DNA from: a virus
Virus record (IMG/VR): IMGVR_UViG_3300023119_000116
Span: 1-24,479 of that record
DNA length: 24,479 nt
Strand: one strand, 5' to 3'
Each line of letters begins with the position of its first letter. Positions within the stretch are counted from its first letter, which is position 1. Positions 1 to 10,700 of this stretch are shown piece after piece. The notes under the pieces are model-generated. The model did not search any database and was not told where the DNA came from. It was given only the letters and a program-made list of their open reading frames with translations. Position numbers and translations under genes: made by a program.

Positions 1-1245
1 ATTATTCCAGTAAAGTGTAACTTCACCAGCTGTGTTAGCAACGATAAGGCTAGTAGTACCACTATCGTCAGTGACGCGGAAGTTATCCTCAACGCGAACT
101 GACAAATCGTTAGAGGTTTCTGTTATGGTTGTATCTGTACCATCAGTGACGATGGTGAAGTTGTGGGCTGCTGCATAGTTTGCTCCACCCATTTCGATAG
201 GTTGGCCATTATAGGTGACAAATCCGTTATCAGCAATGACTTGACCGTATACTTCAACACCGTGTGTGTTAGACGATACTTTCTTAATATTGTTATGATA
301 TAGCTCGACACCATTATTGACATTTGCTGTCATTAACAATTCATTACCAGTGTCTGACCGCATTTCAAAATCATCTGTAAAGATGTTTGTATTAGTCGAA
401 CCTCGAACATCGAGAATATCGGTGTTTACATTTCCTCGAGTTCCAGTATAATAGACCTCAAGGTCATCACTATCACCCCATGTAGCTTTGACATTATCTC
501 TATAATTCCAAACCTCGAGACTAGCATCCCAATGTACACTATTAGAATTAAGTGTATCATTATCAAAGTTAGCATCAGATCGAACGCGTAGTGTGGTGGT
601 GTTCGCTTCACCGAAGATTTCAACACCATCTACCGAGTTATTGCCTTGACTGCCATCTACAACTTCTAGTCTCTTAGTTCCATTTGCATATAAGATAACT
701 TCATCTTGACCATATGCATTAGCTGTCATATAATGAGTGCCGCGACCAATATTGGTTAGCTCGAAGCCTTCGTTAACTTCTATATAAAGGTCGCGATCAT
801 CAGCTTTAATAAATGCATCTGATCCGTCAGTAAACATCTGGAACTTATATGTAGTAAGATCTTGTGTGCCATCGTATGTAGTGTTTCCACCCATCAAAAT
901 CTTATTATTGTCGAAAATGATAAGATCATCTTCGAGGATAGCATCACCATGTACAGTAATACCATAGGTATTAGTGGTCATCTTAGCAATATCATTCCAG
1001 AATAAAACTACTTCGCCATTTAGATTGGCGGTAATCATTTCCTCGCCGCCAGTCTCTGATCTTAGCTCAAAGCGATCTGTAATAAGATTTAGATTAGCAG
1101 TTGAACGAACGTCTTGAACGTCAGTGTTCGAATACATTCTACCACTTGAGTAGAACATTTCCATTTGACTAGTTCCACCCCATGGCTCTGCATTAGAGGA
1201 ACCACCGAACGTTGCACGAATATCATTATTAAAGCTAAGTACTGT
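1..1245 (-). repeat. Tandem ~243-residue repeat in the tail fibre
   Basis: Two long units are visible in the partial fibre. The first starts near nt 1240 (SFNNDIRATF) and the second near nt 511 (WNYRDNVKATW), exactly 729 bases (243 codons) apart at the aligned Thr codon. Shared landmarks in order are DVR.T, .TD.FE[LM]RS[DE]TG, [LM]...MTAN.N, [VL].L[FY].N.I.K, and G[IV].V[HY]G. Each unit contains a second, weaker 'LY.N..K' block. Beyond the window the fibre probably continues with more copies. Confidence 0.75.
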
Positions 1246-1737
1246 ATTAGCATCATCCCAATTTAAATTAGGATTAGTGTTTGAACCTGAACCAACAAAT
1301 CGGACATCATGTCGTGCTTCAATAAAACGTTCAACGATCAGTCCGTATGTTGAATCAACATATACTTCTACTGATTCATCTGTAAATGTAGTATTAGAAA
1401 CAACGTAGAGAGTGTCAGCTGATAAAGTATTAGTAGACGGATCCCAATTACCACCTCTTAAACCACCAAAATCACCATTCGCAAATACACTATCATCGGT
1501 ACCATCATTTCCGCCTTGATTGAGGACCATCATAGTGTTAGCAGTAAATTGGCCAAAGAGAGTTGCATTACCAAATGTCATTGAACCGCCTGGTAACGAA
1601 TTGGCTGTCATAACCGATGTAGCACCAGAAACCGTATCGCCTCGGATTAAATCGATAATGTTATTTGTTTTAAGTAACCAGTCTGCAAACGTATTATTAG
1701 ATACGTCGAGCTGATCAAATCCGGACAATAATGCCAT
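1..1737 (-). CDS. Repetitive tail fibre protein, N-terminal part (runs off the left edge)
   Basis: The reading frame opens with ATG at 1737 behind an AGGA ribosome binding site and stays open for 579 codons to base 1, so the gene is cut by the window. The N-terminus has a motif, NNTFADWLLKTNNIIDLI, of a type I recognise from the start of fibre proteins of marine T4-like phages. The rest is Asn/Thr/Asp/Gly-rich and predicted almost all beta. A block containing NDIRAT, DVRST, LITDRFELRSETG and MTANLNGEVVLFWND recurs 243 residues later as DNVKAT, DVRGST, IFTDDFEMRSDTG and MTANVNNGVELYHNN. The 'LY.N..K......G..V.G' signature appears at about nt 1015, 715 and 300 and starts again at the edge. It lies downstream of the baseplate genes, where receptor-binding fibres are expected. 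The host receptor cannot be inferred, and the C-terminal binding tip is not in view. Confidence 0.8.
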   Translation of the reverse strand, partial: MALLSGFDQLDVSNNTFADWLLKTNNIIDLIRGDTVSGATSVMTANSLPGGSMTFGNATLFGQFTANTMMVLNQGGNDGTDDSVFANGDFGGLRGGNWDPSTNTLSADTLYVVSNTTFTDESVEVYVDSTYGLIVERFIEARHDVRFVGSGSNTNPNLNWDDANTVLSFNNDIRATFGGSSNAEPWGGTSQMEMFYSSGRMYSNTDVQDVRSTANLNLITDRFELRSETGGEEMITANLNGEVVLFWNDIAKMTTNTYGITVHGDAILEDDLIIFDNNKILMGGNTTYDGTQDLTTYKFQMFTDGSDAFIKADDRDLYIEVNEGFELTNIGRGTHYMTANAYGQDEVILYANGTKRLEVVDGSQGNNSVDGVEIFGEANTTTLRVRSDANFDNDTLNSNSVHWDASLEVWNYRDNVKATWGDSDDLEVYYTGTRGNVNTDILDVRGSTNTNIFTDDFEMRSDTGNELLMTANVNNGVELYHNNIKKVSSNTHGVEVYGQVIADNGFVTYNGQPIEMGGANYAAAHNFTIVTDGTDTTITETSNDLSVRVEDNFRVTDDSGTTSLIVANTAGEVTLYWNN

Positions 1738-1740
1738 TTT

Positions 1741-1932
1741 TTATCCTACTATATGTTTTAAAAGAATTTGTTTGATTTGCCTCACTTCGGCTTCTAAGGA
1801 ATCAACTCTCTCTTGTAATTGTTTTTCTCTCGTTGCTCGCTCTCGTGCCATCTGATATGATTTTAAATCTTCAGTACTTGTATTTATAAAGGCTCCTTCA
1901 CCTACACGCTCATATTTTAGATTTTCTTTCAT
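1741..1932 (-). CDS. Small coiled-coil protein of unknown function (63 aa)
   Basis: This short gene starts at ATG 1932, sharing one base with the stop of the 929-aa gene (TAATG), and ends 3 bases before the fibre start at 1737. The first half (MKENLKYERVGEGAFINTST) has no recognisable domain. The second half, about residues 25-60, is a charged amphipathic helix with heptad-like spacing (QERVDSLEAEVRQIKQIL), which suggests a coiled coil. There is no signal peptide or membrane segment. The tight coupling to both neighbours makes it a real gene of the structural operon. By position it could help a fibre assemble or attach to the baseplate, but this is a guess. A TATAAATA octamer lies inside it. 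Confidence 0.7.
   Translation of the reverse strand: MKENLKYERVGEGAFINTSTEDLKSYQMARERATREKQLQERVDSLEAEVRQIKQILLKHIVG
1881..1888 (-). promoter_or_regulatory. TATAAATA late-promoter consensus inside the 63-aa gene
   Basis: The minus-strand sequence TATAAATA is an exact match to the T4 late promoter. It lies inside the 63-aa gene (codons for Phe-Ile-Asn-Thr) and 143 bases upstream of the fibre start at 1737. It could raise fibre expression separately. Because the bases also encode protein and A+T is high, chance is a real alternative. Confidence 0.35.
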
Positions 1933-4721
1933 TATGCTGTAACACCGATTACTCTGAGATCGTCAACTTTTGGTACATATCGCCGTGACTCAGCACGGAA
2001 TACTAATTTTATTGCAACCGCATTGTAAGTATCAAAAACAGTACCGGCAGAATTAAAATATCGAATAATACCATAATTATCTGGATTCTTAAATGCAGCT
2101 TGATCAGCGATCATTGTATCTACTTTAAAACCAGTTCCTTCGATATTTACATTAGCAATAGGTGTATTTAAAGTAATTGTTCCTGTAGTATTATTAGCTG
2201 AATCGACAGTATATAATTGATAATTAGAATCAAAAAGTGGACTATAAAGTTTAATAGTATCACCTGAATTTAAATTAGAAATTTCAGTTGAATCAAAATT
2301 TACACCGCTAATAACTGTATTTTGGAATTGAGTAACGAATGTACCTTGTAATGTAGACGCAGCTTCAGTAAAGTTTGAAAAAGTATATTCATACTCACGA
2401 TAATCATACAAACTTTCTTTACTACTAAACACTGAATCATTTTCTTGAGACACATAATCGAGTTTAGTCCATTGTTTATCGTCAAATGCTTCTGGATCTT
2501 TTTCATTAATAATTTTTGCGTATACATCAATATTAGTACCTTCGGGTCTATACGCATTGAGTATTACCCGTATATCTTCAGCAGAATTACCTTGACCCAT
2601 TTTTAATACTTTTGTAATGTGTCTCGTATTTGCACTACCAAAATTTAAATGCTCGTTAGTATTACTGTTATTGATACTCCAACGATGGCAAATCATATTT
2701 AAATTTTCTAGATCGAGTGTTGGCGATTTATATGAACGTCCATTATCACCTAAATATTGATAAGTTATATTAATCTGCGCAGATCGATATTCATTATTAG
2801 CTATATAAGTATCAGTCTGTTGTGCTTCAACAGATGCAGATAGAATAGTACCTTCGTATTCGCGAACAAAGTTCGGATAATTCAAATAAAATACATTATT
2901 AGTTGTTCCTAAATAATAATCTCCTGGTACATTCTCATATGATACATTATAAGATGTAAGAGGTTTGAATTGAGGCTGAATTTCTGCTTTCCAATCGGTT
3001 TTAAATACTGATACTGGCAACTCATCAACAGAATTGACATAACCTTGAGTACCAGTTTCTATACCGGTAATAGTATCACCTACAGCGAAGATCATTGTAT
3101 TATCTAAAGCGTACTCATCTTGCGTGACTGATGATTCTCTTAGTCGTACTCGACGATTATAATAATCATAGTATTCGAGCTCTCCAACAACAGTTAATTT
3201 AATGCTGCCACCTGAAATTGGCGATCTAGATTTTTCGTTGACATAAAGAACGGTTTGAGATGTATTAGAACCAATAGAACGATCGATTGTAAAAACTTGC
3301 ATATCAGTCAAATCAGTTTGATGTGTAACTACAACTTTTTGACCGTGCCGCAATGTAGTAAAGTCAGTACCACTACCCACAATTTTTGTGGCGCCGGCTG
3401 CTATTGTAACATTGCCAGTAAGATTAGTAGTATCTTTAAATACTAATTCTCCTGCTGCCCATCCAGCTGATGTGTTTGAAATAGTTAAAAATTCATATGG
3501 CTTATTCACAAGAGAAATATCTACACTATTAACGTCGTATTCTGCAATGTGCACATCAAATTTAATATCAATATCAGATACTTCTGTCCATCCAGTTTTT
3601 CCTGGATAAGCTAATCTTTTGGCTTGACTACTATTAAAACGGTAAACAGATCCACGATGACCTTTTGAACTACCTTGAGAAATTAATTCTGTTTTATTAC
3701 TATCAATCATGAGATAATCACCTTTCAAATTATCCCATAATATAGTATCTTTATCTTCTACTGCAATACCAATAGCATAATAATTATTTGTTTCAACAGT
3801 AATTGGTGTAGTAAAGGTAGCACGTGTTTCAGCAGAAGCATTGGGACTTGGATTAATACTTGCCCATGAAATGTGTGTAAATGAAGAAGTAATGGCTTCT
3901 TCTACAATTGGTGTCCCATCTTTTTCGCATTTAGCAATAAAAATATTAACGCCCGGGCGAGCTCGCCCAGACTTATTATTTAAAGCTTCTGATTTTTTTC
4001 TAAAATATAAAGATATATCAGTGATATCTATTGTTTCACTATTATCAAATTTTTCAGCTGAAACCCAAAAAGTTTGATACATGTCGCATGTATATCTGCC
4101 AGTTGGAGGTCTAATAATTCCTGGAACTGGAAAAATACAGCCAATAACTTCTCCTCTATCTAAAGCTAATTCAGGCGGAAGACTCGGCCTTTTACCTCCA
4201 GATGTAAGAGTTGTTGATGATGAAATATCTTCCTTTAAAGTTTTAATTTTTACATCAGTATCTGGAGCTAGAAACTTATTGTATGCGATAAGTTTGACTT
4301 TATCACGAGCTCTATCATTAGCTTGAGTTCTAACATTCCAATATTTCCACGTATCAGTCCAATCGATTCCATTCGAGTCTGTAATATTTGCTTCATCATT
4401 TCCTATATTTCTTACTCTAAGAGTTAATTTACCCGACGGATCAGATTTAAAATATGTCCAACGACCTCGATTCGACGCTTTATGTGTATTATATTCGATT
4501 GAATCTCCGACAGGATCACAAAAATCTGTGATATCTTCGAAATCATTACCAGGTTGATTATCAATGACAACTTTATATCGAGTATTAGGTTTTAAACTTG
4601 TCATTTCTAATGTTTTAGGCAATGGTTTTTGAAATCCCCTTAATACATTAGGAATTCCAAATATATTTTCGCCTGGACCTCTGAGTTTATCAAAAGGTAT
4701 AATATTATTTTTTCTAGCCAT
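1932..4721 (-). CDS. Large beta-rich virion structural protein (929 aa)
   Basis: I cannot match this to a named T4 protein. The start at 4721 has AGGA eight bases upstream, 9 bases after the DUF4815 gene ends. Residues about 40-120 contain 'LKPNTRYKVVID' followed by an aromatic and Gly/Asn-rich stretch, a pattern seen in cyanophage structural proteins. Residues about 195-335 (GCIFPVPG, MYQTFWVSA, DITDISLYF, PGVNIFIAKCEKDGTPI, TTPITVETNNYYAIGIAVED) look like a beta-sandwich module that recurs in marine T4-like tail proteins. A 'VGDTITGIETGTQGYV' hairpin motif lies near residue 550. The C-terminal third (ENLNMICHRWSINNS onward) looks beta-rich and ends with RRYVPKVDDLRVIGVTA. There is no catalytic motif, signal peptide or membrane helix. 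Its position between the DUF4815 protein and the fibre suggests a peripheral baseplate or fibre-anchoring component. The virion role is well supported; the exact role is not. Confidence 0.75.
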   Translation of the reverse strand: MARKNNIIPFDKLRGPGENIFGIPNVLRGFQKPLPKTLEMTSLKPNTRYKVVIDNQPGNDFEDITDFCDPVGDSIEYNTHKASNRGRWTYFKSDPSGKLTLRVRNIGNDEANITDSNGIDWTDTWKYWNVRTQANDRARDKVKLIAYNKFLAPDTDVKIKTLKEDISSSTTLTSGGKRPSLPPELALDRGEVIGCIFPVPGIIRPPTGRYTCDMYQTFWVSAEKFDNSETIDITDISLYFRKKSEALNNKSGRARPGVNIFIAKCEKDGTPIVEEAITSSFTHISWASINPSPNASAETRATFTTPITVETNNYYAIGIAVEDKDTILWDNLKGDYLMIDSNKTELISQGSSKGHRGSVYRFNSSQAKRLAYPGKTGWTEVSDIDIKFDVHIAEYDVNSVDISLVNKPYEFLTISNTSAGWAAGELVFKDTTNLTGNVTIAAGATKIVGSGTDFTTLRHGQKVVVTHQTDLTDMQVFTIDRSIGSNTSQTVLYVNEKSRSPISGGSIKLTVVGELEYYDYYNRRVRLRESSVTQDEYALDNTMIFAVGDTITGIETGTQGYVNSVDELPVSVFKTDWKAEIQPQFKPLTSYNVSYENVPGDYYLGTTNNVFYLNYPNFVREYEGTILSASVEAQQTDTYIANNEYRSAQINITYQYLGDNGRSYKSPTLDLENLNMICHRWSINNSNTNEHLNFGSANTRHITKVLKMGQGNSAEDIRVILNAYRPEGTNIDVYAKIINEKDPEAFDDKQWTKLDYVSQENDSVFSSKESLYDYREYEYTFSNFTEAASTLQGTFVTQFQNTVISGVNFDSTEISNLNSGDTIKLYSPLFDSNYQLYTVDSANNTTGTITLNTPIANVNIEGTGFKVDTMIADQAAFKNPDNYGIIRYFNSAGTVFDTYNAVAIKLVFRAESRRYVPKVDDLRVIGVTA

Positions 4722-4730
4722 TGTTAAATC

Positions 4731-7700
4731 CTATCGGGCTTTAAATGCAGGCCCGTTACCTTTGTTTATTAAACTACTTACATTAAATCCACCAGCTGCT
4801 GCAATATTGTTATTTAAATTAATATTGGGTGTTGGTATATTAGTCGTTGGTATTGTTGCAGTATATGCTTCGCCTGCTACAACACCAGCACCAACAGTAA
4901 TATTTTGACTAATAAAATCATTCGCAGAACCACCTGATCCAGCTGTATGAGGATTGCCAATTACGATAGCCTTATTTCCCGGGAATGATGGGATAGTCGT
5001 CCAAGTATCAATAATTTTAATATCTCTAACATCATCATTTATTGTAATAATTGGAGGAGGAGCAACAAATGCTGTATTAAAAATAATACCTCTGGCTGTA
5101 CCACCACCGCCGCCAGCAATATGACAATCTGCAGCATTTGATAAAACTACATTAAATAATTCATTTTTTTCATTTACAGTATCAGTCAAAATAGGAACTG
5201 TAATTATTTTCTCAGTTTCGCCCGCTGCAAAAGTCAATGTGCCACTAGTCGCGGTGTAATCTTGACCAGCAGTAGCTGAATCAAACCATCTTGGATTACG
5301 TGTAGTTGCAGTTGCAGTTGCATAATCAACAGAACACGCTATATTAGATTCTTCAGATAACGTGACAGTAAAAGACATACTTCCCGATCTTTCATTAGCA
5401 CGCGAATCACTAATTGAAACAACAGGCACAGTGACATTAGTAATTGTTAATGTGCCGCGCGAAACTTCAAATGATGCATACTCGTAATCAACATCAAGCA
5501 AATCTACATGCATAGTCTCATCGCCTTCAGAAACCAAATCTTGTCGCGCGCGTACGTAAATTTGTTCTTCGACACTGCCTTTTGGTATTTTTAATGTGCC
5601 TGCTCTCGGAATATAATCTTGATTTGCTTCAGTGGCAGTTCCATCGGTTGTCTTAAAGTTTATATTAAGGTCGCGATCCATCGGTCTATCAAGACGAACT
5701 TTCAAATATGCAGTGCTATTTTCTCTTGCTGTTGTGTCAAATATACTGATTGATACTTTTTCGGGTTCAGGCTCAGGTGTAGTAGTTGTTACACATACAT
5801 TAGTATCACCACCGCCTCCGCAGTCAGTATGTCCACCATTATCAGTATTTTCACCAGGACAATAAGGAGTAACAAAATTACTTAGTAAATTATTAAAGAC
5901 TATTTCAGGAGTAACAGTAGTAGGAACGTAACCGCAATCTGTTGAATTAACTTCGGTAGATTTAATTTCTACTTGACATTCGCCTATAAATTGATTGCTT
6001 GGACTAGAAGCATTACCATAACCGCCTAAGCTTTCTATGCTCTCACCAGTGTATACCCAAATTCTTTTTGTAGTTCCACTACATTGACCATCCGGACGTG
6101 TAACCGTGCCAGCTGCAGGACATACAGTGGTATTATCTGGCGGAGTTGTGTCAGGTCCGCCGCCAGATGGACCAGTATCTGTTGTAAAGCCACAATCAGG
6201 AGAGTTTGGTGTTCTAGTTCCCACCATTTCTCCACGATTACCATCACAAACTATTGCAATCTTCGTAGTTCCTTCGCACTTGCTATATAAAAATTCTCCG
6301 CGGGGGCAAGGTGGTTCATAATTTTGGCTAGTAGAACCTTGATCGTAGATATCGTCCGCTTGCGTTTCAGCATAATAACACACTTGCATATTAAATACTG
6401 GTTTTGATTTATGAACTCTAACAGTAATATACTTTCCTTTTGTATGATCATAATCAAATTTAATTTGGCCAGCTCCAGCTCGCGAGCTGTATGCTGTTCC
6501 ACCAACTGTAAATGAACCAACTAATCCATCTTCTAACCATGGATTAACTCTATTATAAACTTTATTCTCGCCATTTTTAACAGCATAGGCTCTTCTATAC
6601 AATTCTTGTTTTTCAGAAGATGGTATAGTTGTAGTAACTTGCGTAGGAGCCCATACTACGGTACCAGTTTCTTGACTATTATTAGTAGGCGGTGTATTTG
6701 ACTGAATTACTTCGTATGCAATGCCACCGTCGGGATTGAAGAAATCAATTTTTATTTGTCTCGTTAATCCATCTTCAGGTAGTTTACTATATCCTACAAA
6801 TGTAAATTCTTCCCAAACGCTATCATAAATTGATGTAGCCGTAGCATTTGACCCAATATATTTGTTATTATTATTCGTTACAAAATTGCAAAATTGAGTT
6901 ATGACAATTTCCGGAATAACTGGCACTGCTGCATATGTAGCATAATCTTGTGATACTAGCTTTCTGCGGGTCCAAGGGAATCTAACCGATTTACCAGTTA
7001 CATATTTTTTAGATCTCTTAGCAACATCAAATTCTAATGTCAATTCATTTTTATTAGGTTGCAACAAATATTCGTAAATCGATGCTTGATAATTTGGATC
7101 AGTAATATTTGACATATTATAATTTTCAAAATTATCAACAAAGAAACCGAATTTATATCTTTCGAGAGTAGAATCTACAGAACTTTGAATTGTTCTATTT
7201 CGAGTAGAATTTTCTAAAGCCGAAATATTTTGATTATATTCTAATGCAGCAATTCTCCTTTCGAGGGCAGAAATTTCTTGCATAGTATAACCAGACGTCT
7301 GTTTATCGACTCGTGTCATTAAATTACTATAACGACCAATCCTATTACTACCAGCACTAATATTAATAATTCTCTTATTAATGATTTCTTTTAATTGTGA
7401 AGAAATATTTTCTGGAATAGAAGGATAGGGCGCAACATCGCAAGTATAAATGACGAGTTTTTGTATGTCATCTTTCTTTCTTGTTTCTGAAGCGCCTACA
7501 GTAATATCAAAAGCTCCATCTGCTTTGATAGCAATTTCATCTCTACGTGATTGATAAACATCGTAGTCAAATGTGAAATCACTTTGAGGTTTTGGAAATT
7601 TAAAATTAACACCTGTAGGGAATGAAACAGTTTCTGATGGATTGCATGTTAAATTTGGATCTGTATCACTCGTAGTTAAATTTGCAGTATTAGAAGCAAA

Positions 7701-10700
7701 TATTCTAAAATCAGCACATTCTCTCAGATCATAATATTTGCCATTTTGACCATTCATTTCTGGTATTTCTAATGTATGCATCGAACTAGTTAAATTAGCC
7801 AATGGCGTTACATCATTTATACTGTAAGAATCAATGATTTTTAAGCCGTGTGTAGCTTCTGATATATGATCGAACTCAATCAAAATTTCTGTTGCTAATG
7901 CAGTGGGATTTTCTACTTTTTCATCTTTATACAAATAACCCAAACCATAATAATTGGAATTTTGATTATGATCAATATAAAATTCATCAGTGATATTAGT
8001 TGCCGATTTTGTTGTGCCATTGTATACGGCTCTTAATCTAAAAATACCAGAGAAACCTAAACATTTTGGCCAAGTACCAGCAGATGTCACGCGTACGAGT
8101 GAACCGCGATTAACCGTTAGATTAGATTTAGTGTCTGTAACTTTTTGGTCATATGTAATTGTAACAGATGAACCAGAATTTACATTGTAACCAAGATCTA
8201 CAGTCAAATTAAGTTGATTGCTATCTACGCTAGCTGACATATTAGATCTTTTGTCAAGAGGTATAGGTACATCTTTCGGGAAAAATCGAGTAAACGAATG
8301 AGTACCGACAGCAAAAGCACTATTATATGTTCTAATGGTCATTTTATTTTGACCGCCAATGCTCAAAATTTGAGCTGCGTTATTGCTAGCATCGCGGATC
8401 CAATCACCCACTTCATAAGTAGCTGCAAATGTAGTAACCGGACTTGCGCCGACTGTTATTTCATAAGCATTGACACCAAAACCGAGGTTTACAGATTCTT
8501 TACTTGTTACTGAAATTCCAGTAAAATCTGCTGATGACACTACAATATCATTTTCTGGTATAATGATCAGATCATTTTCTTCTACATCACTAAGAGAAGC
8601 AATGTATGGGAATATGACATTTCCTGAATCTGCTGATACACTTAATTGACCATTTGTCGCGACTGATACTGACGTGGTAGATTGTCGATATATGTACGAA
8701 TAGGTAGAAAACGATTTGATAGGAGCATTAATGTTAAAAATCATCGCATTGCGCGCAGCACCTATAATTTCTGCATTTTTAGTATAAACCGCTGCTCTAT
8801 AATTATCAGCACTCGCTACTGTTTTTATACTGCGCAATACAAATTCATTACCATTCTCAAGAACTACATCAGCAATACCATCAATTGTTGTACCACCATT
8901 ATTTGGGCTATATAATGCTCTTACACTATCAAATCTTTTGCCTGTATTCATGTTAATATCGTACAGATATACACGATATTTCGCATCAGCAGTACCTTGA
9001 ATACCAGATTCATATATAACATTTCTTATACGAGCTGTACCAATAGTAGTACCACCTAATAATGCCGGGTCTCCACCGATATTTTCGCTAATAAAATTAG
9101 CTGCAGTATCTTTTAAATTTACTAGTTGTGTTTCAGTAAAAATATGTCCGCCGCCTACTTCATTGACAACAATATAGTTTGCATAATCTAAATCAATTCC
9201 AGTACCCGTTACTGTCTCAAATTCTGTTGATTTAGGTACAGATTTGGCGAAGTTAGTCTCTGTCTTAACTCTATAACCCTGAATATATGCATGTCCAGGA
9301 TCGAGAACATATTTAAAATTCGTGGCCGAATCTGTAAAATCTAAAGTAGACTGTGTAGTACCATTAAATTCGTCTAAAACATAGTTACCAGATTCCTCAA
9401 ACGCTCTCTGAGCAATCATATCACCGATTTTATTGTATTGTGTTTGCTTATTTTGTGAGTATGGTTGACCTTCTGCGAATCTTACAAGAGGAAAATAATC
9501 AGAAGAAGCTAATTCTTCTGTTTGATTTTTAACTACGAGAGTTGGAGTAAGCTTTAAACGATCTGCACCCGGAGCGCCTGAGTTGAGGAAACCGCCGGCA
9601 TTATCATATAATGATGCATCAGTAAATACATTGACAACTGATTCAACGCTATTAAAACCTATAGAGAGATCTGAAGGAGTATTAGAATATTTGGTAACCA
9701 TTTTAAATTGTGGACCAACATTCAAAAATAAACCTTTCTGATAAATTTTACCTGATGATACTGAAGCGCCATAACCATAACCAACTGGATCAATAAAATC
9801 TGCTGTGCCAGCAATTGTAACTTCTTGATAAAAATCTTGTGGTGAAATAACAAGGTTTTGAATTTGTGTAGGAGTAGCACCGAGAGAATATACACTGACA
9901 TGAGGCAATACACTATAACCAAAACCACCTCTAGTCAATTCTAAATCTGATACTTGACCTGCGCTTGTCGTTACAACTTTACCAGTTGCTCCTTGACCTA
10001 AGAATTTTACAATTCTCAATTCATTATTACTGGATGAAGATGTTAAAATTGTACCGACTGCTAAATCTTCCCAAGATTTTACATCTAGTCCGCTACCTGA
10101 TTGTTTAGTCGGATTTGGCTTAATTCTTAGAATAGAAGTCAAATTTTCTGTATTTGAATAAAAATCAGAATCATTAGTCAATAATACTTCGATCGTACCA
10201 GAAGAATTTTCGAGAGATTCTCCTTGAACAAATGGTACAGGCCAATTATTATCAGAATCGGTGACTGTTTCTACTTCAATTGCTGGTAGAATAACGACAA
10301 CATCACTGTTTGAAAACGCTTGTACTGTACCACCTGAAGATACAGTCAGATCGAATAGTCTATTATCTTTTGCAAATACTCTGAGAATATTGCCTTGCGT
10401 AAATGCATCAACAACTTGTGTTACATCTGCATCATCATTATAATCGAGATACAGTGTTTTTAGATTACCATTTGGATCATTTTCAAAACCGTTTTCTACG
10501 TGTTCTACACGCGCGATTTTATTTGTAACGTTTTCTTTTACAAATAATCCATTGATGTCAGCCAAATCTACTGCAGCCCCTGATTGCGTAGTATCTAGAA
10601 TCTTGACATAAGGAAAAGCATTTTTAAATTCAAAGTCACAACCTTCGAGAATCGTACCTGATTTTAAAATATGATCACCGAATTGCTCGACTTGATCTTG

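Noticed and set aside
123-629. Two minus-strand frames of 66-67 codons near the left edge
   Set aside because: They lie in another frame within the open fibre gene, which has a coherent repeat pattern; they show no recognisable features.
3388-4326. Plus-strand open frames within the 929-aa gene
   Set aside because: They are antisense to a well-supported gene, lack good ribosome binding sites and have no protein-like patterns.
5632-6520. Several frames of 68-89 codons on both strands around the cysteine modules
   Set aside because: They arise from the Gly/Thr/Pro-rich, GC-richer coding sequence of the DUF4815 gene; the main frame holds the conserved Cys and Calx-beta patterns.
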